From Candidatus Zixiibacteriota bacterium (lineage in GTDB: Bacteria > Zixibacteria > MSB-5A5 > SM1-73), in NCBI GenBank assembly GCA_029933635.1, contig JAOZNS010000011.1:1-24563 (forward strand): DNA of 24,563 nucleotides, written 5' to 3'. The notes under the pieces were generated by a model. The model made no database searches. It worked only from the letters and a program-made list of their open reading frames with translations, and had not been told where the DNA came from. Made by a program: the position numbers and the translations under genes. How positions within the stretch are numbered: position 1 is the stretch's first letter; each line of letters starts with the position of its first letter. Positions 15,192 to 22,915 of the stretch are shown piece after piece.

Positions 15192-16237
15192 CCGGTATTT
15201 GACTCCTTTCTTATCCTCTTTTTTAACTCTTTGGCTTTGCCTATAAACTCTTTTATGCTTTTGTTCCTTTTAGCTTCTTTGCCGAAGGAAAGAATAGAGT
15301 CTATTTGAGCAGAACATTTTTCAAACTCTTTTTTCTCATAATAAGCTCGAGCCAGAAAAAAGCGACACTCCACCTCACCGGCGGGATGATAATAAGGTGA
15401 GGAGGTTAGTGCTTCAAGTAGGGCAAGGTAAGTGTTGACCGCTTCATCATACATCCCGGTCTCCAGCTGGACTTGTCCTAAGAACCACAATAGAAAAGGT
15501 TTGTTGGGATGTTTTTTTTGCAACTTGTTGATCATGTTAAAGGCTTTTTCGTATTCTTTGTTTTCCACCCAGATGCGCACCAGGGCAAACTTAGCGTCCT
15601 CCTTGGCATATTTGCCCTTTTCGATGGCTAACTTGATCATATCGATTCCCATCTGTCGCTTGTCCGCCACAAAGGGAAGCCACCAGAAGATCTTTGATTT
15701 CAAACTCTTCCAGAAATGATAGGTCCCCAAACCATAGTAGACGTCATATAGCTCTGGGTCAAGCTTCAAAGCCTTTTCCAGATAACCCTTTCCTTTCAAG
15801 CCGTCCACGAAGGCACCAAACCAGTTGCCGGTTAAAGCCTTATGGATCCCCCGGTACCCCACGGCACCCCCTAAGTAGAGATAATCATATGCGCTCAAAT
15901 TGCCCTTCTTTTTCTTCTCCTCCGCAGTCTGGATGGCCAGATTCATATATCTGTTAAACTCGTCCAGATAGGAATAGTTGCGGAAATCGTCCATCATGGT
16001 CTGAAGTGAGGCTGACACATAGAAGTAACCAATGGGATCTTGGGGAAAGATATCGATAAGCTTTTTGAACTGCTCTACCGCTTCATGCGTGGAATCAGCA
16101 TGAACCAGATGAAGTCCTCTCAATATGATGGAGTCCACCTCAGGCGAATCCATGGACAATTTGCCCGAAGCGTAAACCTTAAATGAGATTAAACTGAGGA
16201 GCAAGATTAAAAAAAGAGCAATCTTTCGCAAAGGCAT
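15188..16237 (-). CDS. Secreted TPR protein, first of a paralogous pair
   Basis: TPR-rich exported protein of about 349 aa. The signal peptide MPLRKIALFLILLLSLISF directly follows the ATG at 16237. Longer in-frame starts exist at 16258 and 16276, but none has a convincing Shine-Dalgarno, so the start is provisional. The body repeats the plan of the next gene: TGNWFGAFVDGLKGKGYLEKAL, LYDVYYGLGTYHFWKS and IFWWLPFVADKRQMGI, then two to three TPR-like pairs. The pair clearly arose by duplication. It lies about 90 nt downstream of the PH-like gene's end and overlaps the following paralogue by four bases, forming one transcription unit from the promoter near 16870. Function unknown. Confidence 0.8.
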   Translation of the reverse strand: MPLRKIALFLILLLSLISFKVYASGKLSMDSPEVDSIILRGLHLVHADSTHEAVEQFKKLIDIFPQDPIGYFYVSASLQTMMDDFRNYSYLDEFNRYMNLAIQTAEEKKKKGNLSAYDYLYLGGAVGYRGIHKALTGNWFGAFVDGLKGKGYLEKALKLDPELYDVYYGLGTYHFWKSLKSKIFWWLPFVADKRQMGIDMIKLAIEKGKYAKEDAKFALVRIWVENKEYEKAFNMINKLQKKHPNKPFLLWFLGQVQLETGMYDEAVNTYLALLEALTSSPYYHPAGEVECRFFLARAYYEKKEFEKCSAQIDSILSFGKEAKRNKSIKEFIGKAKELKKRIRKESNTG

Positions 16238-16326
16238 ATCCGCTCTTTGAATTTTCATTATTGGCTCAAAGACCATATTAGGGCTTTTCTTTTACCTCTT
16301 TTTTAACACACAATATTGGGCAAAGA

Positions 16327-16827
16327 TCAAAGGTCCGCTTTTCCCTCTAACAAATCTCGGGTTAATTGGTCCACCTGGGCCGTTTTGGCTTGGGTGGTTA
16401 AATCTTTCAAGAAATGTAGGTAATCTTCCATAAAGGAATAAACCTGAATGGAACCCCTTCGCCTGCTTTGTATTTTCGTCGACTTCAAAAGGTCAAACAA
16501 ACCCCAGGGGGTGGTGGTTATCCTTTCCACATCGTTCCAGGGTATGTATACGAAAGAGGTGGCAAATCTTCTCCAGATCATTCGTTCGAAAACCAATTCG
16601 TTGGGGGTGATGATCAACAGATGATAGGAGGAATCCAGCCGGATGAAGAGAACCAGAAGGATAAAGATGAGGAAAAAAAGCATGGACGACCAGATGGAGT
16701 TTCTAAAACCAGCCACCGCCGCCAGTATCAATATCACCGCGACTAAGGAAAAAAATATCCTCAGCTCTATCCCGAAGAATCTGTATCTTCTTGTATCCTC
16801 TGGCAAGCTTACTTTTTTCTCAACCAC
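16327..16827 (-). CDS. Membrane protein with PH-like (bPH2-type) domain
   Basis: Protein of 166 aa. Two adjacent transmembrane helices (about 24-41 and 45-63) are followed by a beta-rich cytoplasmic domain with ITPNELVFERM and YIPWNDVERI, typical of bacterial PH-like domains. The role of such proteins is poorly known. The start is GTG at 16827 with a good GAGGTGAT upstream. A strong promoter (16857-16884) lies just ahead, so it heads a unit with the two TPR genes. No enzyme motifs. The domain call is moderate. Confidence 0.65.
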   Translation of the reverse strand: MVEKKVSLPEDTRRYRFFGIELRIFFSLVAVILILAAVAGFRNSIWSSMLFFLIFILLVLFIRLDSSYHLLIITPNELVFERMIWRRFATSFVYIPWNDVERITTTPWGLFDLLKSTKIQSRRRGSIQVYSFMEDYLHFLKDLTTQAKTAQVDQLTRDLLEGKADL

Positions 16828-16856
16828 AGATCACCTCTTACGTCAAGGTTTGCCTC

Positions 16857-16884
16857 ATTATATAAGCTTTCCGTGAGAAATCAA
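16857..16884 (-). promoter_or_regulatory. Promoter of the PH-like/TPR gene unit
   Basis: On the minus strand TTGATT (16884-16879), a 16-nt spacer and a perfect TATAAT (16862-16857). Transcription would begin near 16850, about 23 nt before the GTG start. It separates this unit from the upstream flippase-like gene. Confidence 0.65.
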
Positions 16885-16926
16885 GACCTTTAGTGGCATG
16901 TTACCCTTTGATCTTTCGTCGATACT

Positions 16927-17907
16927 CTATTCCTCCTCTATAGACTCAGATTCCAAAGTTTTTAAGGAGAGATGTTCCACCTTAAGATAATAGAGCCCCA
17001 GCAGAGTAACTGGAAAGTATTGACTGGCGTGCAGAACGATGGAAAAGGGCAAAGAGATGTTTTTATCATATCCAAATGTGGCCAAGGATACCACGCAGGC
17101 ATAGTGAAAGGTTCCCACAAATCCCGGGGAGGAAGGCAACATCACTCCCAGCGCAACTATTCCCAAAAGGATGAAGGAGGCTTGAATGGGCGGACGCATA
17201 TCGAAAGCCATAAATATAAAATAATTGCTTAACCCCACCACCACCCAGATAAGGACCGACCAGGCTAAAATCCAGATCAGGCTTTTTACGTCCCTGAAGA
17301 CCTTCAATCCACCAATGAACTTCTCTATTATCTTCTGCACCCTAAAGGAAAAAGCCTCGGGCAGAAAACGGAAAATGAAGTTGAAGAATCTCAAGGTGAG
17401 CTCCTTTTTGGTCTCAATAAAAAACAGAAAGGCGAGGGTAAGAAGATTTGCCAGCAGAAATAGATAGCTGGCTTTCTTGACCCATTCCGGAAAGGGGGAC
17501 AAAAGCAGGGATAGCCACAGGATGAAAAGAAGCGAGAAGCCATCGAAGATTCGTTCGATCACTATGGTGGCGAAGGTGGCGCTTTTGGAGATGTTTTCGG
17601 TTGTTCCCAAGGAATAGGCCCGGACAAACTCCCCCAATCTGGCAGGCAACACGTTGTTTGCCATGAAACCGATCATCACCGAGGAGAAAAGTCGCTTAAG
17701 CTTCACCTTTTTGATGGGATGAATCATGAATCTCCATCGGTAGGCCCGCATCCACATGCTCAGGAGGACCAATACAACGTTGGGAAGGATGAACCAGTAG
17801 CAAGCTTTCTTCAAAGAGGACCAGAGCTCAGAATAATCCACCTGGCGAAAGGCCAGATATAAAAATATCAGGCTGATTGCCAACCCTATGACCAACTTCC
17901 TTTTCAT
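16927..17907 (-). CDS. UPF0104 / lysylphosphatidylglycerol synthase TM-like flippase-family membrane protein
   Basis: Integral membrane protein of 326 aa with about seven to eight hydrophobic helices, of the UPF0104/COG0392 type related to the membrane half of MprF. Supporting segments are the N-terminal FRQVDYSELWSSLKKA, the cytoplasmic MRAYRWRFMIHPIKK, ARLGEFVRAYSLG, and PSSPGFVGTFHYA near the C-terminus. No aminoacyl-transferase domain is present. Members are proposed to move or handle lipids or lipid-linked glycans; substrate unknown. The ATG is preceded closely by GGTGAG. It lies 81 nt after the GT4 gene on the same strand, consistent with a shared role in glycan assembly. Confidence 0.82.
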   Translation of the reverse strand: MKRKLVIGLAISLIFLYLAFRQVDYSELWSSLKKACYWFILPNVVLVLLSMWMRAYRWRFMIHPIKKVKLKRLFSSVMIGFMANNVLPARLGEFVRAYSLGTTENISKSATFATIVIERIFDGFSLLFILWLSLLLSPFPEWVKKASYLFLLANLLTLAFLFFIETKKELTLRFFNFIFRFLPEAFSFRVQKIIEKFIGGLKVFRDVKSLIWILAWSVLIWVVVGLSNYFIFMAFDMRPPIQASFILLGIVALGVMLPSSPGFVGTFHYACVVSLATFGYDKNISLPFSIVLHASQYFPVTLLGLYYLKVEHLSLKTLESESIEEE

Positions 17908-17988
17908 ATCTCACCGAGGAATTGTTTTTTGTCTGAAAAGCGGGGAGGCGAAAGCCTTTATTTGGTCACCCAGAGAAAACGGCATTGG

Positions 17989-19137
17989 TTATCGTCTGGG
18001 TCTTGCCACGATCTGTTCTATCAATTCCATGGTTTTATCAGCCGCATCATCCCAGCTGAACCTTTTTGCCCAGGCAAGTCCTCCCTGTCTTAGCCTTTCC
18101 CTGTAATTGGAATCGGAGAGTATCTTTTTTAAACACTCTGAGAGTTGCCTCACATCTGCATATTCGAACAAAAGTCCGGTTTTTTCGGGCACCACAGAAT
18201 CTTTTAAGCCGGGGACGTTGCTGGCGATGACCGGGGTTCCACAGGCATTGGCTTCGATGTTGGTCAACCCCCAACCTTCCTTTAAAGAGGGATAGACCGC
18301 CACCCAGGCGCTCTGCAGTCTTTTCACCTTCTCCTTTCTGTCCACAAAGCCGGTGAATTCAACTTCCCTCTTCAGGTCAAGCTTCTCCGTCAGGCTCATC
18401 AGCTTATCTTTATAATCGCCCTCCCCCACGATGGTTAACTTAGCTTCCGGTATCTCCTCCAAGGCTAAGCGAAAAGCCTCAAGAAGATGGTCAATGCTTT
18501 TGTATTTTTTTAACCTTCCCAGGTAAATCACGGAGGGGAAAGGGTCTTTCTGCACAAAAGGATCGGGTCGGTAAAGGGCATGATCGATTCCGCAATAAAT
18601 TACCCGAATGTCATCTGGAGGAAGTCCTCGTCTGATCAGATCCTCTTTGGTGCTTTCCGAAATTACCATGAATTTGAAACCCTTGTAGAGTCGGGGTATA
18701 GGCTTTTCGGAAAGATAGATGTAGGTTCCTAAAATGAAATTTATTTCCTTAAAGACCGAATCGGAAAAAAGATGGGGAATCACCACCAGAAGAGGAAGCC
18801 TGTGATAAAGAGGGCTGTAAAAAGGAATCTTGTTTATGTCCTCTATGATTAGGTCCCATCTTTTTTGGGCCAAAAGAGCCTTGAGGGCCAATGGGGCCAC
18901 AAAATTGAAATTAAAGCGAGAGCCCCTTCTGACTATTCTGATCCCATCGGTGGTCTCTTCTGGTTTACATCCGGGAAATCCACTGCACAAAAGGGTGACT
19001 TGATGTCCTTTGAGGGCTATCCTTTTGAGTATCTCCTGGAGGTGAACTTCGGCCCCCCCTGCTTGTGGATTGGCGAGATCTTCCCAGTTTAATGCTAGGA
19101 TATTCAATTGAGCTGTAAACGATGAACCGCGAACCAA
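17989..19137 (-). CDS. Glycosyltransferase family 4 (GT4) protein
   Basis: Predicted cytoplasmic, retaining GT-B glycosyltransferase of 382 aa. The N-terminal domain opens LNILALNWEDLANPQAGGAE, where the GGAE loop is typical of GT4 acceptor or donor binding. The C-terminal domain has VIYLGRLKKYKSIDHLLEAF and the nucleotide-sugar motif EGWGLTNIEANACGTPVIAS, with the paired glutamates of the E-x7-E type. The likely start is TTG at 19137, three bases after the stop of the DUF2723 gene, with no evident Shine-Dalgarno. Translational coupling would explain this. Sugar specificity cannot be read from the sequence. The context suggests work on lipid-linked or surface glycans. Confidence 0.9.
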   Translation of the reverse strand: MVRGSSFTAQLNILALNWEDLANPQAGGAEVHLQEILKRIALKGHQVTLLCSGFPGCKPEETTDGIRIVRRGSRFNFNFVAPLALKALLAQKRWDLIIEDINKIPFYSPLYHRLPLLVVIPHLFSDSVFKEINFILGTYIYLSEKPIPRLYKGFKFMVISESTKEDLIRRGLPPDDIRVIYCGIDHALYRPDPFVQKDPFPSVIYLGRLKKYKSIDHLLEAFRLALEEIPEAKLTIVGEGDYKDKLMSLTEKLDLKREVEFTGFVDRKEKVKRLQSAWVAVYPSLKEGWGLTNIEANACGTPVIASNVPGLKDSVVPEKTGLLFEYADVRQLSECLKKILSDSNYRERLRQGGLAWAKRFSWDDAADKTMELIEQIVARPRR

Positions 19138-19140
19138 AAT

Positions 19141-21675
19141 TTAAGGTTTTTGAGGCTTTTCCATGAATTTAAAATCGGGCGATTTGATCTGATTCAACAT
19201 GCTGATGGTCTGAGCATCCTCGGGATTGTTCTCCACCCAGGTCTCCAAGAGTTGAGTGAGGCTCTCTTTATCTTTTTCGGCATAGTAGATGCTAACTAAA
19301 GCCTCCAGGGCAGGTTTGAAGCTTTTGTTGATGGAAAGTATCTTTTTCATGGAATCTATTGCCTTTTTGGTCTGCCCCCGTTCCTTGTATTTGTAACCTA
19401 AGTTGAAGTATAACCTCTCAATAAACTGCTGTTCGGCTAAGGTCTTGGACTTTTGCACCATCTCTTCTGCTCGCTGAAAGATAGCCTGGATCGAATCATC
19501 CGGCTGTTCAGATTCAGCATAAAGCTGAAGGAGATAAGCATACGGGCGCCAGTCGTAAGGCAAAAGATCAGAGATCCTCTTCGCCACCTGAATGGCTTCA
19601 TCGTATTGTTTTGCTCTCCTTAGGGTATCGGCCAATCCCAGAAAACAGGAGGTGTAGTTGGCTAAAAGTCGGATGTCGTTCTCATCCTTATGCACGGATG
19701 GATCGCCCACTCCTCTAAATCGAAAGACACCGAAGAGTTTATCTCGCATGATATCGGGCTCAACCATAAGCTTGCCCGTCTCCTTGACCACCCGGTAAGC
19801 CATCCCCTCCATCCTCAGGTGATCGTCGATGGATTCACCCTTATATTTTCTGTTTTCGCTGGCTACCGTGACCGCAAAATAGATGGGATACCTCCACCTG
19901 TTGGTCTCCAGTATATTGTCGATCATTTGATCCTGAATTCTTAAAATCTTCCCATCCGCGGTGCGGACAAAGCCCAATCGATCGATCTCCTTATCGGTGA
20001 AGCTTATCGGCACCCCCCACTGATGTTTCATCTGCTTTATATACCATTTGGTGTTGATCAGGCTTAAGTTTACCACCCTCACATCCTGTCTGATCTTCTC
20101 CACGTTTTGCAGAAACCACAGGGGAAAGGTGTCGTTATCTCCATTGGTAAAAATTATAGCATCCTTATCACAGGAATTGAGAAGATTGTATGCGTAATCA
20201 TATGGGAGATAGTTCCCACTTCGGTTGTTATGCGAATTGAAGCCTCGCTGAAGCGGCATTATGGGCAGAGCAAGTATGAGCAGGGATAAGCCTCCCACCA
20301 GAGGACGGGCTAAAGCCTTATTTACTTTCTCCAGCCAGCTACCCAAACCAGCAAGGAGTCCACAGATGCCCAGCCCCATGATCAGAGCAAAAAACATAAA
20401 CCCCGGGGTGAAGAAGTAATCCCGGTCTCTAACCTCGATGTGGATTATCTCTCCGGTAATTTTGTCCGGCTTGGTGCCATCGGCAAAGTTCATATATAAG
20501 ACCAGACCCACGGTGCAGGCTAACAAAAGGAAGAGGAGCACCACCCCCTCTCTTTTCCTCCTCCTGACCTGTTCCCAGATTCCCAAAGTTCCCAAAAGTA
20601 TTGGAACATACCAGAGGCTTTTGTCCATATATTGTTCTCGAAAGAATCCCCAGAATCCCATCCTCTCCTTGGCTCCAAATTGATTGGCCCAGCTTCCTCG
20701 ACGATAAAACATCCGGCTGATCATGCTCTCAGCTCCATATTGTTTGCGCTCCAGGAAGGCTTTGAAGCTTTGCCAGTCGTCGGGGTCGTTCTCGTCGATC
20801 GCCGGATCCAGGGAGGAGCGGATGGGAATGAAAAGCTGAACCGAATAGCCGATCATGGCGGCAAGGAGGATGGAAAAGGAAAAGGCCCATAGTCTCTTTT
20901 GGCTGGATAGGCCCATCATAAGGAAAGAGAAACCAAACCAGATCCCCATAGCCAGAAGAAACGGCTCCACGCTGTGCATCACCAGCATCATCACCAGGCC
21001 GGTTATCCAGAAACGCCAATCCAGAAGTCTTTCCCGGTCCACCAGGATGACCAGAAGAAAAATGGCGGGCATTATGATGAATATGGTCATGTGAATTCCC
21101 AGGGACAAAAAACCTAAGTAGCCGATTAAGATCAAGAGTTTGGTCCCCTTGGGGGTTCTCCTTTTGTCCATCCAGACCAGACCCAGATAGAGGATCAGAA
21201 GCATTAAGAACATGGAGGCTCCATAGACCTCTGCCTCCACAGCGTTGGACCAGAATGTGGTGGAAAAAGCTAAGAATAGACTCCCCGCCACTGCGCCCAC
21301 ATACTTGCCGATCTTCATCCAAAAGGTCGGTTCATCCTTTTCCCAGTAACTGACCAGTTTAACTATCAGGATGTAACAGAGCCAGACGGAGAGAGCCGAG
21401 GTGAAAACGGAGATGAAGTTCACCCGGGCGGCTATCTCGGTAAACAAAGGTATTAAAGTGAAGATTCGTCCGATCAACACGAAAAGTGGGGTGCCGGGTG
21501 GATGGGGAATTCCCAGTATGTAAGAACAGGCAATGAATTCCCCGCAGTCCCAGAAGGAGGCGGTGGGAGCCATGGTCTTCAAATAGACCACGAAGCTGAC
21601 CAGAAAGACAAAAAAAGACAGATATAAGGAAAGCTTATCTTGGGTTCGGTACCAGCTTTTCAATCGGTGGCTCAC
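19141..21675 (-). CDS. DUF2723 membrane glycosyltransferase-like protein with C-terminal TPRs
   Basis: Large polytopic membrane protein, about 844 aa, of family DUF2723. The first extracytoplasmic loop holds TASFWDCGEFIACSY, with an acidic pair resembling the catalytic Asp/Glu of GT-C enzymes, then GIPHPPGTPLF. About ten or more helices follow to about residue 470. A soluble region (NGDNDTFPLWFLQNVEKIRQDVRVVN) comes next, and the last 150 residues are TPR-like. The human family member TMEM260 is a protein O-mannosyltransferase, so a lipid-sugar-dependent protein glycosylation role is a reasonable inference. Start: AAGGAGG directly abuts an ATG at 21681 and stands 6 nt before an in-frame GTG at 21675, so GTG is preferred. 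Its own promoter lies at 21756-21784. Confidence 0.85.
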   Translation of the reverse strand: MSHRLKSWYRTQDKLSLYLSFFVFLVSFVVYLKTMAPTASFWDCGEFIACSYILGIPHPPGTPLFVLIGRIFTLIPLFTEIAARVNFISVFTSALSVWLCYILIVKLVSYWEKDEPTFWMKIGKYVGAVAGSLFLAFSTTFWSNAVEAEVYGASMFLMLLILYLGLVWMDKRRTPKGTKLLILIGYLGFLSLGIHMTIFIIMPAIFLLVILVDRERLLDWRFWITGLVMMLVMHSVEPFLLAMGIWFGFSFLMMGLSSQKRLWAFSFSILLAAMIGYSVQLFIPIRSSLDPAIDENDPDDWQSFKAFLERKQYGAESMISRMFYRRGSWANQFGAKERMGFWGFFREQYMDKSLWYVPILLGTLGIWEQVRRRKREGVVLLFLLLACTVGLVLYMNFADGTKPDKITGEIIHIEVRDRDYFFTPGFMFFALIMGLGICGLLAGLGSWLEKVNKALARPLVGGLSLLILALPIMPLQRGFNSHNNRSGNYLPYDYAYNLLNSCDKDAIIFTNGDNDTFPLWFLQNVEKIRQDVRVVNLSLINTKWYIKQMKHQWGVPISFTDKEIDRLGFVRTADGKILRIQDQMIDNILETNRWRYPIYFAVTVASENRKYKGESIDDHLRMEGMAYRVVKETGKLMVEPDIMRDKLFGVFRFRGVGDPSVHKDENDIRLLANYTSCFLGLADTLRRAKQYDEAIQVAKRISDLLPYDWRPYAYLLQLYAESEQPDDSIQAIFQRAEEMVQKSKTLAEQQFIERLYFNLGYKYKERGQTKKAIDSMKKILSINKSFKPALEALVSIYYAEKDKESLTQLLETWVENNPEDAQTISMLNQIKSPDFKFMEKPQKP

Positions 21676-21755
21676 CTTCATCCTCCTTCAAACATACGAA
21701 AAAGCAAAGCGCAAGCGTTGGAAGCATAGGTTAGTCCTTCCGTCGTTTGGCTCTG

Positions 21756-21784
21756 AAAATATGTCGAGGATGATGGCTTGTCAA
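21756..21784 (-). promoter_or_regulatory. Promoter of the DUF2723-GT4-UPF0104 unit
   Basis: On the minus strand a perfect TTGACA (21784-21779), a 17-nt spacer and TATTTT (21761-21756). It lies in the 211-nt gap between nusB and the DUF2723 gene, giving a leader of about 75 nt. Confidence 0.65.
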
Positions 21785-21892
21785 CAAAAATAAAAGCATT
21801 TTGAACCTGTTTTTGTTGCCATAAACTCAGAAGGTGTTTTAGCCCTCTGGCTGAAGGAGGTTTTTCCCCTCCCCGAGCAGGATAAGATAAAA

Positions 21893-22318
21893 TCACCTTT
21901 TGGTTCGTTCCTTTGGTTTCAGCCCCTTGAGGATCGAATCCAGCACCGCATTAACAAAACTTTTGGAGTCTTTGTCACCATATTTTTTTGCCAGCTCGAT
22001 GGATTCGTCTATGCTTATGGTGGGAGGGATGTCGTCGAAGAACAGGAACTCACATATTCCCATGCGCAGGATGTTCTTTTCTACTGTGGCTATTCTGGAG
22101 AAATCCCATGATTTGACATGTCCCTTTATCAGCCTGTCTGCCTCCTTGATATTCTGAATGACCTTGAAAAAAAGGCTTTGGGAGAATTTTTTTGCCTCCG
22201 GCTTGATCAGACTGGGAGAGATGATCTCCTCCGATATTTGGGTAGGATCGGTTCCGGAGATATCGTAGGCGTATAAAGCTTTCAAGGCTAACTCGCGAGC
22301 TTTTCTTCTGGCAGACAT
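21893..22318 (-). CDS. nusB: Transcription antitermination factor NusB
   Basis: RNA-binding all-helical protein of 141 aa that, with NusE (ribosomal S10), promotes antitermination on rRNA operons. The family pattern is clear: SARRKARELALKALYAYD at the start, VKSWDFSRIATVEKNILRMG in the middle, and ISIDESIELAKKYGDKDS then FVNAVLDSIL at the end. Normal length, ATG start, no strong Shine-Dalgarno. It follows ribH by 99 nt on the same strand; the ribH-nusB pairing is common in bacteria. A promoter for the next gene begins just after it, so it probably ends the riboflavin transcript. Confidence 0.95.
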   Translation of the reverse strand: MSARRKARELALKALYAYDISGTDPTQISEEIISPSLIKPEAKKFSQSLFFKVIQNIKEADRLIKGHVKSWDFSRIATVEKNILRMGICEFLFFDDIPPTISIDESIELAKKYGDKDSKSFVNAVLDSILKGLKPKERTKR

Positions 22319-22380
22319 GGAATGGAAGTTTAAAATTTAGCCATTATCTCAAATGTCTGTGGTTCTGACGAGAAGCGTAA

Positions 22381-22395
22381 GGACAGGGCTTGTCC
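22381..22395. repeat. Short hairpin between ribH and nusB
   Basis: GGACA-GGGCT-TGTCC, a 5-bp perfect stem with a 5-nt loop. No T-run follows on the minus strand, so it is unlikely to terminate the rib transcript. It might be a remnant of a dispersed palindromic repeat. Confidence 0.4.
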
Positions 22396-22417
22396 CAGTC
22401 CGAGCTGCTTCGATTCG

Positions 22418-22882
22418 TTAAATCTGTTCGAACAACTTTGTCATTTCTACAGCGGAAAGAGCCGCATCCCAGCCCTTATTCCCCGCTTTGGTCCCTGCCC
22501 TTTCGATGGCTTGCTCCAGATTATCTGCGGTGATCACCCCCAAGATGGTGGGTACCCCTGTGTTCAGCGATATTCGAGCGACCCCTTTAGCCACCTCACT
22601 GGCAATATAGTCGAAATGAGGGGTTTGACCTCGAATCACCGCTCCCAGACAAATTATGGCATCGAACTTTTTGCTCTGAGCCATTCTTTGGGCCGCATAC
22701 GGGACCTCAAACGAGCCCGGCACCCAGACGATGGTGATTTTGTCCTCCTCAGCGCCATGCCGCCTAAGACAATCCAGGGCTCCATCCAGAAGCTTTTGGG
22801 TGATAAATTCGTTGAACCGGCTGATGGCGATCCCAAAGTTTTTCCCCCGGGCCTCCAGCGGTCCCTTTATCTGTTTAGGCAT
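22418..22882 (-). CDS. ribH: 6,7-dimethyl-8-ribityllumazine synthase
   Basis: Penultimate step of riboflavin synthesis: condenses 5-amino-6-ribitylamino-uracil with 3,4-dihydroxy-2-butanone 4-phosphate. The 154-aa protein contains ISRFNEFIT, the substrate loop WVPGSFEVPYAAQRMA, and GAVIRGQTPHFDYIASEV with the catalytic His (H89). It ends with ITADNLEQAIERAGTKAGNKG, all standard for the capsid-forming enzyme. Start: AAGGAG lies 5 nt before the ATG at 22882. An in-frame ATG at 22912 has no such site and precedes the conserved region by too much. It begins 33 nt after the ribBA stop in the same unit. Confidence 0.96.
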   Translation of the reverse strand: MPKQIKGPLEARGKNFGIAISRFNEFITQKLLDGALDCLRRHGAEEDKITIVWVPGSFEVPYAAQRMAQSKKFDAIICLGAVIRGQTPHFDYIASEVAKGVARISLNTGVPTILGVITADNLEQAIERAGTKAGNKGWDAALSAVEMTKLFEQI

Positions 22883-22915
22883 AAGCTCTCCTTTCCAGCG
22901 GGTTTCTCCCACAGG

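Noticed and set aside
21678..21896. 72-codon minus-strand frame that overlaps both nusB and the DUF2723 gene by four bases, mimicking a coupled operon gene
   Set aside because: The encoded sequence has no recognisable pattern, a TTGACA-17-TATTTT promoter lies within it, and the purine-rich site at its end serves the next gene. The neat overlaps are probably chance.
22883..22912. Upstream ATG giving a 10-residue extension of ribH
   Set aside because: The strong AAGGAG site belongs to the ATG at 22882, and the extra residues are not part of the family.
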